The translations under genes and the position numbers were made by a program. Positions 8,369 to 17,071 of a DNA stretch of 64,000 bases are shown here, piece after piece (position 1 is the stretch's first letter; each line of letters starts with the position of its first letter). The notes under the pieces are model-generated. The model ran no database searches. It saw only the letters and a list, made by a program, of their open reading frames with translations, and was not told the DNA's origin. Source of the DNA: Bacillus_CJ salitolerans (GTDB taxonomy: Bacteria; Bacillota; Bacilli; Bacillales; SA4); assembly GCF_042680805.1 (NCBI RefSeq), contig NZ_JBHUEM010000020.1, positions 326,799 to 390,798 of the forward strand, read 5' to 3'.

Positions 8369-8578
8369 TTAACGTGACGCTTTTGGCGGTTGACACACAT
8401 CACATTTACGTTGGTTATTATTTTTAAATTTCGTAAATGTTTTTTCAAAATAACTACCACATGCACATTTGAAAAGTAATTTTTGAGAAAAACCGAGATA
8501 TTCCGTAGTTAGCAACTTGCTTTCCGAATTGTTCTCAACAAAATGTTTAATTTCACCAATTGTCCAGCGTCTATTCAT
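8369..8578 (-). CDS. Small zinc-ribbon protein
   Basis: A 69-residue protein. I start it at the ATG at 8578 because AGAGGTG lies 7 bases upstream; a TTG at 8635 would add 19 residues but lacks a ribosome site. Two CxC/CxxC pairs (KCACGS and KCDVCQ) are spaced about 20 residues apart, which suggests one zinc ribbon. The layout WTIGEIKHFVE, KLLTTEYLG, LLFKCACG, FEKTFTKF resembles the DNA-recognition module found in homing endonucleases and phage proteins. Here it stands alone with no nuclease domain, so it may be a small nucleic-acid-binding protein or the remains of a larger endonuclease. Function unknown. Confidence 0.55.
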   Translation of the reverse strand: MNRRWTIGEIKHFVENNSESKLLTTEYLGFSQKLLFKCACGSYFEKTFTKFKNNNQRKCDVCQPPKASR

Positions 8579-8830
8579 TCTCTTACACCTCTGTATTTCA
8601 TCTAATAGTGGAGGCTTATCTTGGCATCGGCTCAATTATAAGCTAAAGTCCGTAATTAACCTTAGTTCTTTATTATAACATGAGATTGCACAAATTAAAC
8701 TGATCGTTCATTGAATAATCATGCACCTTGTTTATATAGGAGTGATCTCCTTCTTGAAGTATAAGCATCCGTATGTAGCGTTTTTATAGTACATAAGAAT
8801 GTGTAGTCTGTACTTTTTTGCAAATTACAC

Positions 8831-9082
8831 CTAAAATCCCTCTAAATAGTATAAATAACCAAAAAGCATGGGGATAAATACAATGAAAATTAGTATCCGT
8901 AGTCTTGGTAGCGTTTTATATAAAAAGACGAAAAGAAAATACCACACAAATATCGGAATTACAGCCAATCCAACCATTAATGGGATTAATATAGCCATTT
9001 CTTCATAAGTAAATAAAGCATAAATAAACCAAATAAGAAAAAGTATAACCATTCCAAACCCGATTTTGTAAGCAGGTCGCAT
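8831..9082 (-). CDS. Small integral membrane protein
   Basis: 83 residues with three predicted membrane helices (about 8-26, 30-55 and 61-80) and very few polar residues. It starts at ATG with AGGGAGG about 10 bases upstream, good evidence of translation. It lies downstream of the large lipoprotein gene on the same strand, with a gap of about 100 bases that has only a weak stem, so the two may share a transcript. No family is recognised. Confidence 0.6.
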   Translation of the reverse strand: MRPAYKIGFGMVILFLIWFIYALFTYEEMAILIPLMVGLAVIPIFVWYFLFVFLYKTLPRLRILIFIVFIPMLFGYLYYLEGF

Positions 9083-9186
9083 TGTTATTTACCCTCCCTT
9101 AAATTTTGTTATTAATATAATATTAACCAGTGATTATCCATTAATTACCACTTAAGAACACAACTACTTCTTCTGTTCTCGACTAT

Positions 9187-11109
9187 TTAATCTGAAATAT
9201 ACAATGTATCATTAATCTGATCTAAAGGGGTTTCTTCTACCCTTTGAATATCCAATTTGTTTAAATCAATTAGACTCCATGAATGATCAGTAAATACATA
9301 AACTTTACTTGATTTAGTACGAAAGGCGTTATTCATTTCTCCTGTAAAAGGCCTTAATACGTTAACTCTAGACTCAAATAGAAACTTCATCATATTTTTG
9401 TTGTTTATGTCCAAAACAGAATATCTGTACTCTCTATTGATATTTATTTCCTCTACAACTAGAAATTCACCATCACCTAGATGAGTATTTATCCTTCCCT
9501 CAAAATGCTCCAGCTCTCTCTTTTCTAAAGTTTGTGTATCCATAACAAAATACCTCGGAAAACCTTCTTTTTGCTGTTCAGTTGGATTGTCTGACTCAAT
9601 TAGCATAGTTGTTGGATTAATAAAGATAAAATCTCTGTAGCATATTTCCAATTGACATGATCCGGTTTGAAATTTAGTAACTTGGTCCGGAGTAGAATCA
9701 TTGACATCGGTAAACAAATAAAAATCTGCTTCATAAGGAAACGTGTAGTTTACATTTGTAGATAGGTAATCAAAAATAGCCATCATTCCACTTTTCTCTT
9801 CAACATAATGCCTTACCCAATGAATGCGATCTTTTGCTTTTCCTTTTTGTGGAGAAACCCAAATCAATTGTTCTCGACCAGTTTGTACATCATACAAAAA
9901 AACTTGTTCGTCATCTTGATAAACAAACGACTGTCCACCAGGAAGCCATTGAGGAAACAATATCTGACCTGGCTCAAATTGTTTCATCGTCTTGCCCTTA
10001 TTCTGTAAATCTATGATTGAATAAGTAGATACATGACGTTCACCACCATAAGATTCTTCTGAAACTAATGCCCATTTACCGTTTGGGGACACCTGAAACT
10101 CATCATAGTGAAGTACCGTTGAGAACAGTGGAGTTTTTTTACCACCTTCTTGAATTTTTGATATTGTTTTATTGTTTGAAGCAATAAAATTTAAACCTTT
10201 ATCCCAGACCAATACAAATTCATTCTTACTCTCAACACCACTAAGATCAAGCTTATGTATACGGTACATATCCTGGGATTCAAGTAGTAACGTTAACCGG
10301 GTAGTACGTCCGTCAATCCAGTTAACACGCCAGTAAATATCTTGTAAACTTTCTTTTAAAGCTTCTTCCATCGTTAGTGGCTTCACATCTTGGTTAAAAG
10401 TAATTATAAGTTCTATAGGTTTTTGTATAGGAACATAATACGGAAATATGTTTTCAAAGTCATGATTCAATTGCATGTAATGGGTTACTTGTTTTGAACG
10501 TTTTAACAGAGGATCATCATTGGTAATGATATATGTTAGCGGATCAAGATAATTGAAAGTAAATGTATGAGAAGAAGCTAACGGTTTTTGTTCATTAGCA
10601 ACAAGCTGAAGAATTAAATCTTCTTTCGGGGCATTTTCATAAATTAGTCGAATTTGAGGAATAAAATCATTGTTGTTGTATTCTATCTTCGTCTCTACTA
10701 ATTGTTTATTCCCTACTTCATTTACAAAGTACATATTCAGCTCTGAAAATAAATCTTCAACTTTAAAGTTTATTTGTTTATTTCCTATTGGAATGTCTAG
10801 CACGATATCGCCATTAGTGTCACTAAAATAATAGGGTCCTTGTAGTGGAAAATCTCTCAATTCACCCCTCTCTACAATAGATATATTTCCTATCTTGAGT
10901 AGATCTAAAGTTTGGTGTTTAATAATTGTTGACTTTTCAGTTACTGAATTCTTGATTCCAGAATGCTGTTTGACGGATCTCTTATCTAGTTCTACGTTTT
11001 GTTCTTTAATATTTGAAGAGTATTCTAGTGCTGCTTTTGAACAACCAGAGATATAAAGAAGAATAATTAAAATAATACAGAAATACTTAAATAGGTTAAG
11101 TACCTTCAC
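9187..11109 (-). CDS. Large lipoprotein with TolB-like beta-propeller
   Basis: 640 residues, GTG start with AGGAGGGAGGAC upstream. A lipoprotein signal peptide ends in ISGC (about residues 20-23), so the protein should be anchored outside the cell. The N-terminal half (about 60-290) looks like beta-rich Ig-type domains; the C-terminal half (about 330-620) has propeller-like repeats such as FQVSPNGKWALVSEES and FPQWLPGGQSFVYQDD, typical of TolB/WD40-like PD40 blades. Such proteins bind ligands or partner proteins. No catalytic motif is visible and no close named family comes to mind. It follows a long promoter region next to intron debris and has no evident operon partner upstream. Confidence 0.65.
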   Translation of the reverse strand: MKVLNLFKYFCIILIILLYISGCSKAALEYSSNIKEQNVELDKRSVKQHSGIKNSVTEKSTIIKHQTLDLLKIGNISIVERGELRDFPLQGPYYFSDTNGDIVLDIPIGNKQINFKVEDLFSELNMYFVNEVGNKQLVETKIEYNNNDFIPQIRLIYENAPKEDLILQLVANEQKPLASSHTFTFNYLDPLTYIITNDDPLLKRSKQVTHYMQLNHDFENIFPYYVPIQKPIELIITFNQDVKPLTMEEALKESLQDIYWRVNWIDGRTTRLTLLLESQDMYRIHKLDLSGVESKNEFVLVWDKGLNFIASNNKTISKIQEGGKKTPLFSTVLHYDEFQVSPNGKWALVSEESYGGERHVSTYSIIDLQNKGKTMKQFEPGQILFPQWLPGGQSFVYQDDEQVFLYDVQTGREQLIWVSPQKGKAKDRIHWVRHYVEEKSGMMAIFDYLSTNVNYTFPYEADFYLFTDVNDSTPDQVTKFQTGSCQLEICYRDFIFINPTTMLIESDNPTEQQKEGFPRYFVMDTQTLEKRELEHFEGRINTHLGDGEFLVVEEININREYRYSVLDINNKNMMKFLFESRVNVLRPFTGEMNNAFRTKSSKVYVFTDHSWSLIDLNKLDIQRVEETPLDQINDTLYISD

Positions 11110-11280
11110 TTTTTGTCCTCCCTCCTTTTTTCTTTTAAATTTTGTGGAATAACCTTGTCATAATAATATTGATCAAATCCAGATATTTGTTTCGAAGAAA
11201 CTCTTTGAAGCATCGTATTCCCCAAAAAATTCCTTATAACACCATTTTATACCAGATAGGGGTATTATTGTGACCTTTTT

Positions 11281-11878
11281 TCAAAGGAATCCCTTGTGGA
11301 GTCCCCTTTAGCGGATTTTTTTATTACCAACTTCCATAAATCCAGCCTTTAACCATTTACGAATGAACTTTAAGATTCTTCGGTCATTTATTTTCTGTTC
11401 AATTAATTTTATCAATTTCTCTTGGTTGATGTTATCAAAATCCTTGTACATCCATATCCACTACCCAATAACTTCTGTTGTTTGCTTCTCTTATACAGTC
11501 ATTGCTTAATGTGCAGTCCTTTTGGGACGAAAACCAAACGAGCATTCTAGAAAATTAGCTTCGAAATAGGCTCAATAACCATATTTGTAGCCATTTGAAC
11601 GATACAATCTTTAATAGTCGGAATTCCTAAAGGTCTTTTCTTTCCATTTTCTTTTGGGATATTTGTTCTCTTTACGGCACTTGGATTGTATCTATTGTTT
11701 TTAACTGAAAATATAACTCGTAAAAAAATTCCTTTTCTCCGTATTTCGTAACGAGTTCTTCAATCGTATAACCGTCTATCTCAACACTACCTTTCTTCCT
11801 TTTCACACGTTTCCATACTTCTAGCAATATATCACATATAATGCATGAAACTAACGTTTCGAAATTTCCTTGGCACAA
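11281..11878 (-). pseudogene. Group II intron reverse transcriptase (LtrA-like), degraded
   Basis: Minus-strand frames together give KRKKGSVEIDGYTIEELV, then NIPKENGKKRPLGIPTIKD, IVQMATNMVIEPI, QEKLIKLIEQKI, KFIRKWLKAGFMEVG and GTPQGIP. These are the N-terminal finger and RT-0 to RT-4 blocks of group II intron-encoded proteins. Several frameshifts and stops separate them and the catalytic YADD block and maturase domain are missing, so it is dead. Upstream on the same strand (11880 to about 12080) lies non-coding sequence with AGGGAAGGACC and GGAGGTAAGAGTGAG, which looks like intron RNA from the same element. The remnant ends before the lipoprotein promoter at 11.1 kb. Confidence 0.7.
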
Positions 11879-12086
11879 AGATATAGTGCTTTCAAAAGTC
11901 TAGAGCTTTTACATCGGTGTAGTTAGCTATTTTAATAACATTCACTCACTCTTACCTCCTTCAAACACATGAACAAAGTAGAGGTCCTTCCCTATGTTAT
12001 GTTGTGTTGTCACGATAATCATTGGTGTAGAGTCGAAGGAGGTCGCCAATAGTCTTCCTCCTTCCGCTCAATCAAACGGAACTTAC

Positions 12087-12420
12087 AGTTTTCCCTTTAT
12101 CGGCAAATTATTCCTTTTAACCCAATCCCTTACAGATTCAATCCAATCAAGAGGACGACTAGTCATAACGGATAATCTTGAGTTTTATCTAAGTCCATTA
12201 AGCACTTCTAAGACAAATGGAAAAGGGGTAATTTTGTGTAATAGTTCCTGGTTTACTGTAAAAAAATTCTATAAATTCTTCAAATGTATATCCATACAGG
12301 TCTGACACCCCGTATTCTTTTATTTCCTCATATATTAAATTTTCCCTATGTAGTTTATTTAAACTTGAACAATCGATTTTCTCATATCAATAGGGTATCA
12401 TCTAAATCTATTCCAATATG
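12087..12420 (-). pseudogene. HAD-superfamily 5'-nucleotidase-like gene, broken
   Basis: From 12420 the minus strand encodes HIGIDLDDTLLI, the HAD motif I (DxDxT), then a stop. After a frameshift come LIYEEIKEYGVSDLYGYT and EEFIEFFYSK, and further on VMTSRPLDWIESVRDW, which fits HAD motif II plus the following helix (compare ITARPxxW). Order and spacing match the NT5C-like HAD proteins of Firmicutes. The C-terminal third with motif III is absent; group II intron-like sequence starts at that point. This suggests intron insertion or a deletion destroyed the gene. No intact start codon remains. Confidence 0.5.
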
Positions 12421-12494
12421 TTTCTCGTCTCTTCATCATCAATCCTTATTTTAATGTTTTCTTACCTATTCTACTATCAAGAATCTATTTCATT

Positions 12495-12995
12495 TCACAA
12501 AGATAAAGATAACAGATGCTGTATTCCTTTCGGTCCCATTCTAGTTCTGCCTTCATCAACAAATCCACATTTGCGATACAGGTTGATGGCTACAACATTC
12601 CTAGCATTCACAGCAAGTGCAACTTCCTCAATCTCTGAAAAATGATCCTTGACGTACTCTCTTAGTTGTAAAAGTGCCATTTTGGCATAGCCCTTATTTT
12701 GGTCTTTGTAATTAATCGAGAGTGCGCGAAGTATAAGTGAACTTCTATTGTTTGTATAATCTGTTCGTTCCTGACCGTCGTAAAGAATAAAAAAACCTAT
12801 TGGAACTTCATTAGCTAATATAACTACTGGATGTCTATGTTGATCTTCAAGCGCGATAGGTAACGCATTTATTGGCATCCTAGTAAACAGTAACTGATCA
12901 TCAGGAAGGTAGAATCGATACAGAGTATTTCTATGACACTGTTGATAGGTAGACAATCGAACGGAAACTTTCTCTCTAATATTTTGTGTAGACAT
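12495..12995 (-). CDS. GNAT-family N-acetyltransferase
   Basis: 166 residues with the GNAT fold: acceptor-side strand LANEVPIGFFILYDG, acetyl-CoA loop region SINYKDQNKGYAKMAL (the R/QxxGxG/A-like element is QNKGYA) and the late VNARNVVAINLYRKCGFVDEG helix-strand typical of the family. AAGGAGC precedes the ATG. It is divergently transcribed from a MocR/PdxR-like regulator across about 110 bases, an arrangement that usually means the regulator controls the neighbour. The substrate, whether small amine, amino acid or protein, cannot be told. The gene is intact although surrounded by remnants. Confidence 0.82.
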   Translation of the reverse strand: MSTQNIREKVSVRLSTYQQCHRNTLYRFYLPDDQLLFTRMPINALPIALEDQHRHPVVILANEVPIGFFILYDGQERTDYTNNRSSLILRALSINYKDQNKGYAKMALLQLREYVKDHFSEIEEVALAVNARNVVAINLYRKCGFVDEGRTRMGPKGIQHLLSLSL

Positions 12996-13108
12996 AACAT
13001 GCTCCTTTTCTTTGCTTTTTTATGTATAATAAAATTAACAACAATATGACTTGTTCAAAAGGTACAGATTCTTAGTATTTTACCAGGTCAGATGTGGAGA
13101 GTGATTAT

Positions 13109-14536
13109 GTGGAGTTCATAGTGGTATTAGACGAACGATTGAATATTCCGTTGTACCAACAACTATATGAAAGTCTAAAAAAAGCGATATATGAAGGTAC
13201 ATTGACACCAGGAACTAAACTACCTTCAGTTAGACAAATGGCACGGGCACACAATATCAGTAAGATGACTGTTGAATCTGGGTATCAACAGCTGTTAGCT
13301 GAAGGCTATATTGAAAGTCGTGCACGCAGTGGATTCTACGTGGTGGAGATTGACAATCTAGAAGAACTAAATTCCGATCGGCAATTCCTTGAATATAAAT
13401 ATACAAATGCAGCACATCTTCATCCACAAGATTCGATTTTATACAATTTTCATGGTTCTGAAATCGATATCTCTACCTTTCCAATCAGAAATTGGCGTAG
13501 ATGTATGAATGAAGCGATGGATAATTACTATGACAATCATGCATTTTATGGTGAACCTCAAGGGGAGTATGATTTAAGGATTGAGATTGCTAATTATCTT
13601 CAACAATCCAGAACTGTAAAATGTATGCCTGAACAGATTATTGTAGGAAGTGGTTTGCAACAGACCATTTCCTTCTTATGCATACTACTCTCTAAAGACG
13701 GCAATAGAATCGCCTGGGAAGATCCAGGTTACAGTGGAGCTAGGTCAGTGTGCACAGACCATGGTTGGGAGGTAGTTCCCATTTCATTAGAGGAAGATGG
13801 AATAAATATTGATGAATTAAGGAATAGTGACGCAAATGCAGTACTTGTAACTCCTGCGCACCAATATCCTTATGGCATGGTTATGCCGATAGGAAAGCGA
13901 ATAAAATTACTTGAATGGGCGAGACAAAATGGTAGTGTAATCTTAGAGGAGGACTATGATGGTGAATTTCGGTATGGAATTAAACCTATACCCTCCCTCC
14001 AAGGAATGGATACTCATGGTTCAGTAATCTACATAGGTAATTTCTCTAAAGCATTCTCTCCAGCAATTCGGATGAACTATATGGTATTACCTTATCGTCT
14101 GCTACGTCGCTATCATGACCTTAAACTTAACAAATATCCTTCACCTGTTTCTCGTATTCAGCAACGAGCCATGCAGATCTTTATGCAAAAAGGTTATTGG
14201 GCTAAGCACGTTCGTAAAATGCGGACGGTTTATGCGAAGAAACAAGCAGTGCTTATTGAAGCGTTAAGAAAGTATATGGGTGATCGTATTCGGATCATGG
14301 GGCAATTTGCAGGTTTGCATCTAATAATTGAGGTAGATACCTGGAAAAAACAAAATGAGCTAATAAAAGAAGCATCCAAACACGGGGTGAAGGTTTATCC
14401 AGTAGAACGTGGTCAGTTAGAGGAAAACATGCATCCACAGATGCGTCCAAGAATTTTACTAGGATTCGGGGGATTAAGTCCATTACAAATTAATGAGGGA
14501 GTTATGATAATTGCCAATGTCTGGTTTGGAGACTAG
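13109..14536 (+). CDS. MocR/PdxR-type GntR regulator with aminotransferase domain
   Basis: About 475 residues. An N-terminal winged helix of the GntR family (about 10-75, SVRQMARAHNISKMTVESGYQ) is fused to a fold-type I aminotransferase-like domain. The PLP lysine is in IGNFSKAFSP. Members sense PLP or an amino compound and control one neighbouring operon, often from a divergent promoter. Here the divergent gene is a GNAT acetyltransferase, the likely target. I prefer the GTG at 13109, which has GGAGAG 7 bases upstream, over an upstream GTG at 13094. It is not clearly PdxR, because no pdxST genes are nearby. A strong terminator follows. Confidence 0.85.
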   Translation: MEFIVVLDERLNIPLYQQLYESLKKAIYEGTLTPGTKLPSVRQMARAHNISKMTVESGYQQLLAEGYIESRARSGFYVVEIDNLEELNSDRQFLEYKYTNAAHLHPQDSILYNFHGSEIDISTFPIRNWRRCMNEAMDNYYDNHAFYGEPQGEYDLRIEIANYLQQSRTVKCMPEQIIVGSGLQQTISFLCILLSKDGNRIAWEDPGYSGARSVCTDHGWEVVPISLEEDGINIDELRNSDANAVLVTPAHQYPYGMVMPIGKRIKLLEWARQNGSVILEEDYDGEFRYGIKPIPSLQGMDTHGSVIYIGNFSKAFSPAIRMNYMVLPYRLLRRYHDLKLNKYPSPVSRIQQRAMQIFMQKGYWAKHVRKMRTVYAKKQAVLIEALRKYMGDRIRIMGQFAGLHLIIEVDTWKKQNELIKEASKHGVKVYPVERGQLEENMHPQMRPRILLGFGGLSPLQINEGVMIIANVWFGD

Positions 14537-14605
14537 AATAACTCCTACTAAATAGTGTTACCCACTAGGATCAAAGTTTTCAATCTTTATATGAAATTAC
14601 CCACT

Positions 14606-14638
14606 GACGCTAAGTTAAATAAACTAGCGTCTTTTTTG
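14606..14638 (+). terminator. Terminator of the MocR-like gene
   Basis: GACGCTA pairs with TAGCGTC, with an inner AGTT/AACT extension and one bulged base, followed by six T. The 14640-14745 stretch beyond it holds no recognisable gene. Confidence 0.8.
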
Positions 14639-14745
14639 TTTCTTGTTAAACTAACCTTCCCGTTGGCTTAATAACTTTAAACTTCAACACTAATCCCCAT
14701 TCATCCTACTTGAAGGATGGCACCCCTTACTTTACTTTAATAAGA

Positions 14746-15047
14746 TTAACTAATATTTGTTGCAATAATAGCTGATGACATTGGTGTAAGACAAATCTTC
14801 GTTGCTGTGAGACCTTCATGTTTTAACCAGAATTCCTTTACAACCTCAGCCTTATCTTTCCATTCTTCTGGACAATGTTCTTCGGATGTGAAATCATCTA
14901 TAATGAGCAGTCCACCAACAACTAAAATGTCATACAACTTTCCCCCTTCCCCATAAACAAATTTCGCTTGGACATGAGTAATATTATCGAAAGGACTTAG
15001 GTGCTTCCTGTAAGCAAGTTTAGTACTATTCGACTTAGATAGAAATC
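14746..15047 (-). pseudogene. Fragment of a class I SAM methyltransferase
   Basis: The minus-strand frame encodes LSPFDNITHVQAKFVYG, then LYDILVVGGLLIIDDF and ATKICLTPMSSAIIA. The GGLLIIDDF strand after a post-III-like loop is typical of class I methyltransferases. Only about 100 residues remain, the SAM-binding motif I is missing, and a piece appears deleted between KFVYGEGGK and LYDILVV. The TTG at 14937 would give 63 residues without a convincing ribosome site. A relic is the best reading. It sits next to a phosphotransferase fragment, and intact versions of both protein types occur at 19.3 and 20.3 kb. Confidence 0.5.
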
Positions 15048-15108
15048 TTTAGAGCGTTATCTCTACATATAATTCTTCGGTATAACCCTTCGATTCCAAA
15101 GGAATTGT

Positions 15109-15333
15109 CTAGTCTTTACCGAGGAATGTGACCATTAAAAGTAAGAGTAGCAATAGCAAGCAAATAATAAATATAATTTTCTCCACATTCAACTTTTCCA
15201 CAACATAGGTATCATTTAGTCCTCTTATTAAGAATGAACAGGATTTAACTTCTCCAATATCATATGAATTGACAAGGTGTTCAATAGTACTGTTTGTGAA
15301 TAAGGAATTACGTACTCCAATACTTCTCATCAT
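15109..15333 (-). pseudogene. N-terminal fragment of an APH-type phosphotransferase
   Basis: The first 50 codons read STIEHLVNSYDIGEVKSCSF and RGLNDTYVVE, the N-lobe pattern of aminoglycoside/homoserine-kinase-like phosphotransferases (G-x-NDTY before the ATP lysine strand). After EKLNVEKIIFI the sequence turns into a leucine-rich run and stops at 74 residues, so the kinase core (HxDxxxxN, DxD) is absent. This looks like a gene fused by deletion to unrelated sequence. A product could still be made, since the run of leucines would make a membrane anchor, but no function can be suggested. Confidence 0.45.
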
Positions 15334-15360
15334 TTAATCTCCTAAGCAAAATTTATTATT

Positions 15361-15441
15361 CTAATAAAGACATGCTATACTGACTAGAAATACGTATGCA
15401 AATATCTTTAAGAGAATGGAATTATACCTCTTTTCATTCAA
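15361..15441 (-). CDS. Possible 26-residue membrane peptide
   Basis: AAGGAGG lies 7 bases before a TTG at 15441, an ideal ribosome site. The frame gives 26 residues: NEKRYNSI followed by a hydrophobic segment LLKIFAYVFLVSIACLY. Such short single-helix peptides are common in Bacillaceae but are usually missed. A longer frame through 15651 in the same phase overlaps the lipoprotein gene and is not credible. Function unknown. Confidence 0.4.
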   Translation of the reverse strand: MNEKRYNSILLKIFAYVFLVSIACLY

Positions 15442-15485
15442 TGTATTCCCTCCTTTGTTAAAACATCTTGGCTGCAATATACTTC

Positions 15486-15522
15486 CATAAAAACAGGTAC
15501 TAATCCTTCTTAGATTAGTACC
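15486..15522 (-). terminator. Terminator downstream of the 16.1-kb lipoprotein gene
   Basis: GGTACTAATC and GATTAGTACC form a perfect 10-bp stem with a 7-base loop. On the minus strand it runs into TGTTTTT. It lies about 90 bases behind the lipoprotein stop and before the small 26-residue frame. Confidence 0.75.
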
Positions 15523-15613
15523 CATCTTCTTGCTGATTTGCCTCCGTTTGTTTAAAGTAAAATTCTTCAAAAACTCGCTGTAACCCGCCCTGGTAAAACG
15601 ACGGTTGAATAAT

Positions 15614-16126
15614 TCAATATTGGAAACCGTCAATGGTATATAATATTTCAATATAAATGGAATGATAATCTTCCTCTGTTTCTAAAGGTTCTGGTGGAAC
15701 AAAAGTTATATACTTTCTCCCCTCATCATACTTATAGTACCCTTGAGCAAAGCTCACACTCTGGCTCTCCTCAAAATCACGCAATGAAAAACCTTCTTCT
15801 ACAAATGCTTCAATTGCCTCATTAAGCCCAATGAAAAAAGTTGGATAAGGCAATGACCTATATAAATCAATATATTTGTCTTCCGATGTTTTAGAAAAGG
15901 TTTCTTCTGTCACAAACAATGCATCATAATATCCATACGTTTTAAATAAATCATCAATATTTACGTTAACAAAATTTACCCCGTCAAAATTATATGATGG
16001 GACTGTTCCAACTACTGCAATTTCCAGTGGTCTTCCTTTGTAGTATTCCTCTTTGTTTGAAACACATCCTGAAAAACAATAGACCAACAAGACGAGAAGA
16101 AAGCCAAACTTTATACTTCCTTTCAC
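15614..16126 (-). CDS. Lipoprotein of unknown function
   Basis: About 170 residues with a clear lipoprotein signal peptide (KGSIKFGFLLVLLVY then FSGC). I use the GTG at 16126, which has GAGGTG 5 bases upstream; a GTG two codons earlier is also possible. The mature part contains IAVVGTVPSY, YYDALFVTEETF and LPYPTFFIGLNEA, an alternating strand-helix pattern that could be a Rossmann-like fold. I do not recognise a family. It has its own terminator downstream and is preceded by a repeat element also found in front of the phosphotransferase gene at 21.3 kb. Confidence 0.65.
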   Translation of the reverse strand: MKGSIKFGFLLVLLVYCFSGCVSNKEEYYKGRPLEIAVVGTVPSYNFDGVNFVNVNIDDLFKTYGYYDALFVTEETFSKTSEDKYIDLYRSLPYPTFFIGLNEAIEAFVEEGFSLRDFEESQSVSFAQGYYKYDEGRKYITFVPPEPLETEEDYHSIYIEILYTIDGFQY

Positions 16127-16158
16127 AACCACACCTCGTATTCTTTATGCATTATTTC

Positions 16159-16261
16159 TGCCTCATAAGTACAATATCGTCTTAGAACAATGTTAACATA
16201 ATATTCCAAAGCTTTTATCCTAAGTTTTTAATAAGAAAAAACGTTTAATTAAATAATCTCC
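16159..16261. repeat. Interspersed repeat, copy A
   Basis: About 103 bases that align without large gaps to 21366-21468. Shared blocks include AGTACAATATCG and ATAAGAAAAA, with roughly 70% identity by eye. Both copies lie between the start of one minus-strand gene and the end of the next. Copy A has lost the terminator-like stem that copy B ends with. Confidence 0.55.
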
Positions 16262-16302
16262 TTGTTTAACTCTTGCGTCCTATTTTTGAATAATGTACAT
16301 TT

Positions 16303-16863
16303 TTAAACGAATAAAGCCATTAATATTAAATCTTGATAGCCGTCATCCATTTTTACACCCTTTGATTTTCTACCCTCTTCAAAAAAGCCTAGATTTTTAT
16401 ATAAATGGATTGCACCTAAATTATCTTCCATTACCTCAAGACAAACTTTTTCAATCTTATTGTTATTTTTAGCCCATTTGATTAACGTTTCTAGAAGAGC
16501 TCTTCCAATACCATGATTTCGATATTCAGGTAGTATGGTCATCGCAAAAGCCCCTTGATGACTAATTTTTTCTTTGTTTCCGTTCTTAAAATCTATTGCA
16601 CCGACTAACTTACCATCAACTTCTGCAATAAACTGTACATAATTTGGATTTTCATGATAAGATTTTAACGTTTTTTTAACAGCATCAACACTCATCTTCT
16701 TTACATCCTCAACTGTACTTAGCATGTATGGAGCGTTTATTAAAGCTTGTGAAGCAGAATTTACCATTCTTTCTGCATCCTGTTCTTTAGCTTCTCTAAT
16801 TATTACTGTTTTTCCATCCTTAGATTTATAAGTAAAAACATTAGTTGATAATATATTACACAC
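16303..16863 (-). CDS. GNAT-family N-acetyltransferase
   Basis: 186 residues with an obvious GNAT core: FIAEVDGKLVGAIDFKN (strands 2-4), FAMTILPEYRNHGIGRALL with the RNHGIGRA acetyl-CoA loop, and LEVMEDNLGAIHLYKNLGFFEEG. The start is GTG at 16863 with AAAGG close upstream; spacing is tight, so the exact start is uncertain. The family acylates amines, amino acids or N-termini. It stands alone, downstream of a hydrolase gene on the same strand but separated by about 200 bases. Confidence 0.85.
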   Translation of the reverse strand: MCNILSTNVFTYKSKDGKTVIIREAKEQDAERMVNSASQALINAPYMLSTVEDVKKMSVDAVKKTLKSYHENPNYVQFIAEVDGKLVGAIDFKNGNKEKISHQGAFAMTILPEYRNHGIGRALLETLIKWAKNNNKIEKVCLEVMEDNLGAIHLYKNLGFFEEGRKSKGVKMDDGYQDLILMALFV

Positions 16864-17071
16864 ACCCTTTCGGAAAATAATTAATCGAATTTTTTAGCTA
16901 TTACACAATTTTTAAGGAAGGGAAAATCATATCACCTTTTTCTGCAATCGCTCTCCTATAGCTTAATAACAATTATTTCAAATATTTATAATTTTAATTT
17001 TTATTAAAAATTTATTCCGTAATATGGCCCGATTGTTGAAAAAAAGCTAATGGAACTATTTGTCCACTTTT

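Noticed and set aside
11994..12645. Two plus-strand frames across this stretch
   Set aside because: They are antisense to intron-like RNA, the HAD relic and the GNAT gene, and have no ribosome sites.
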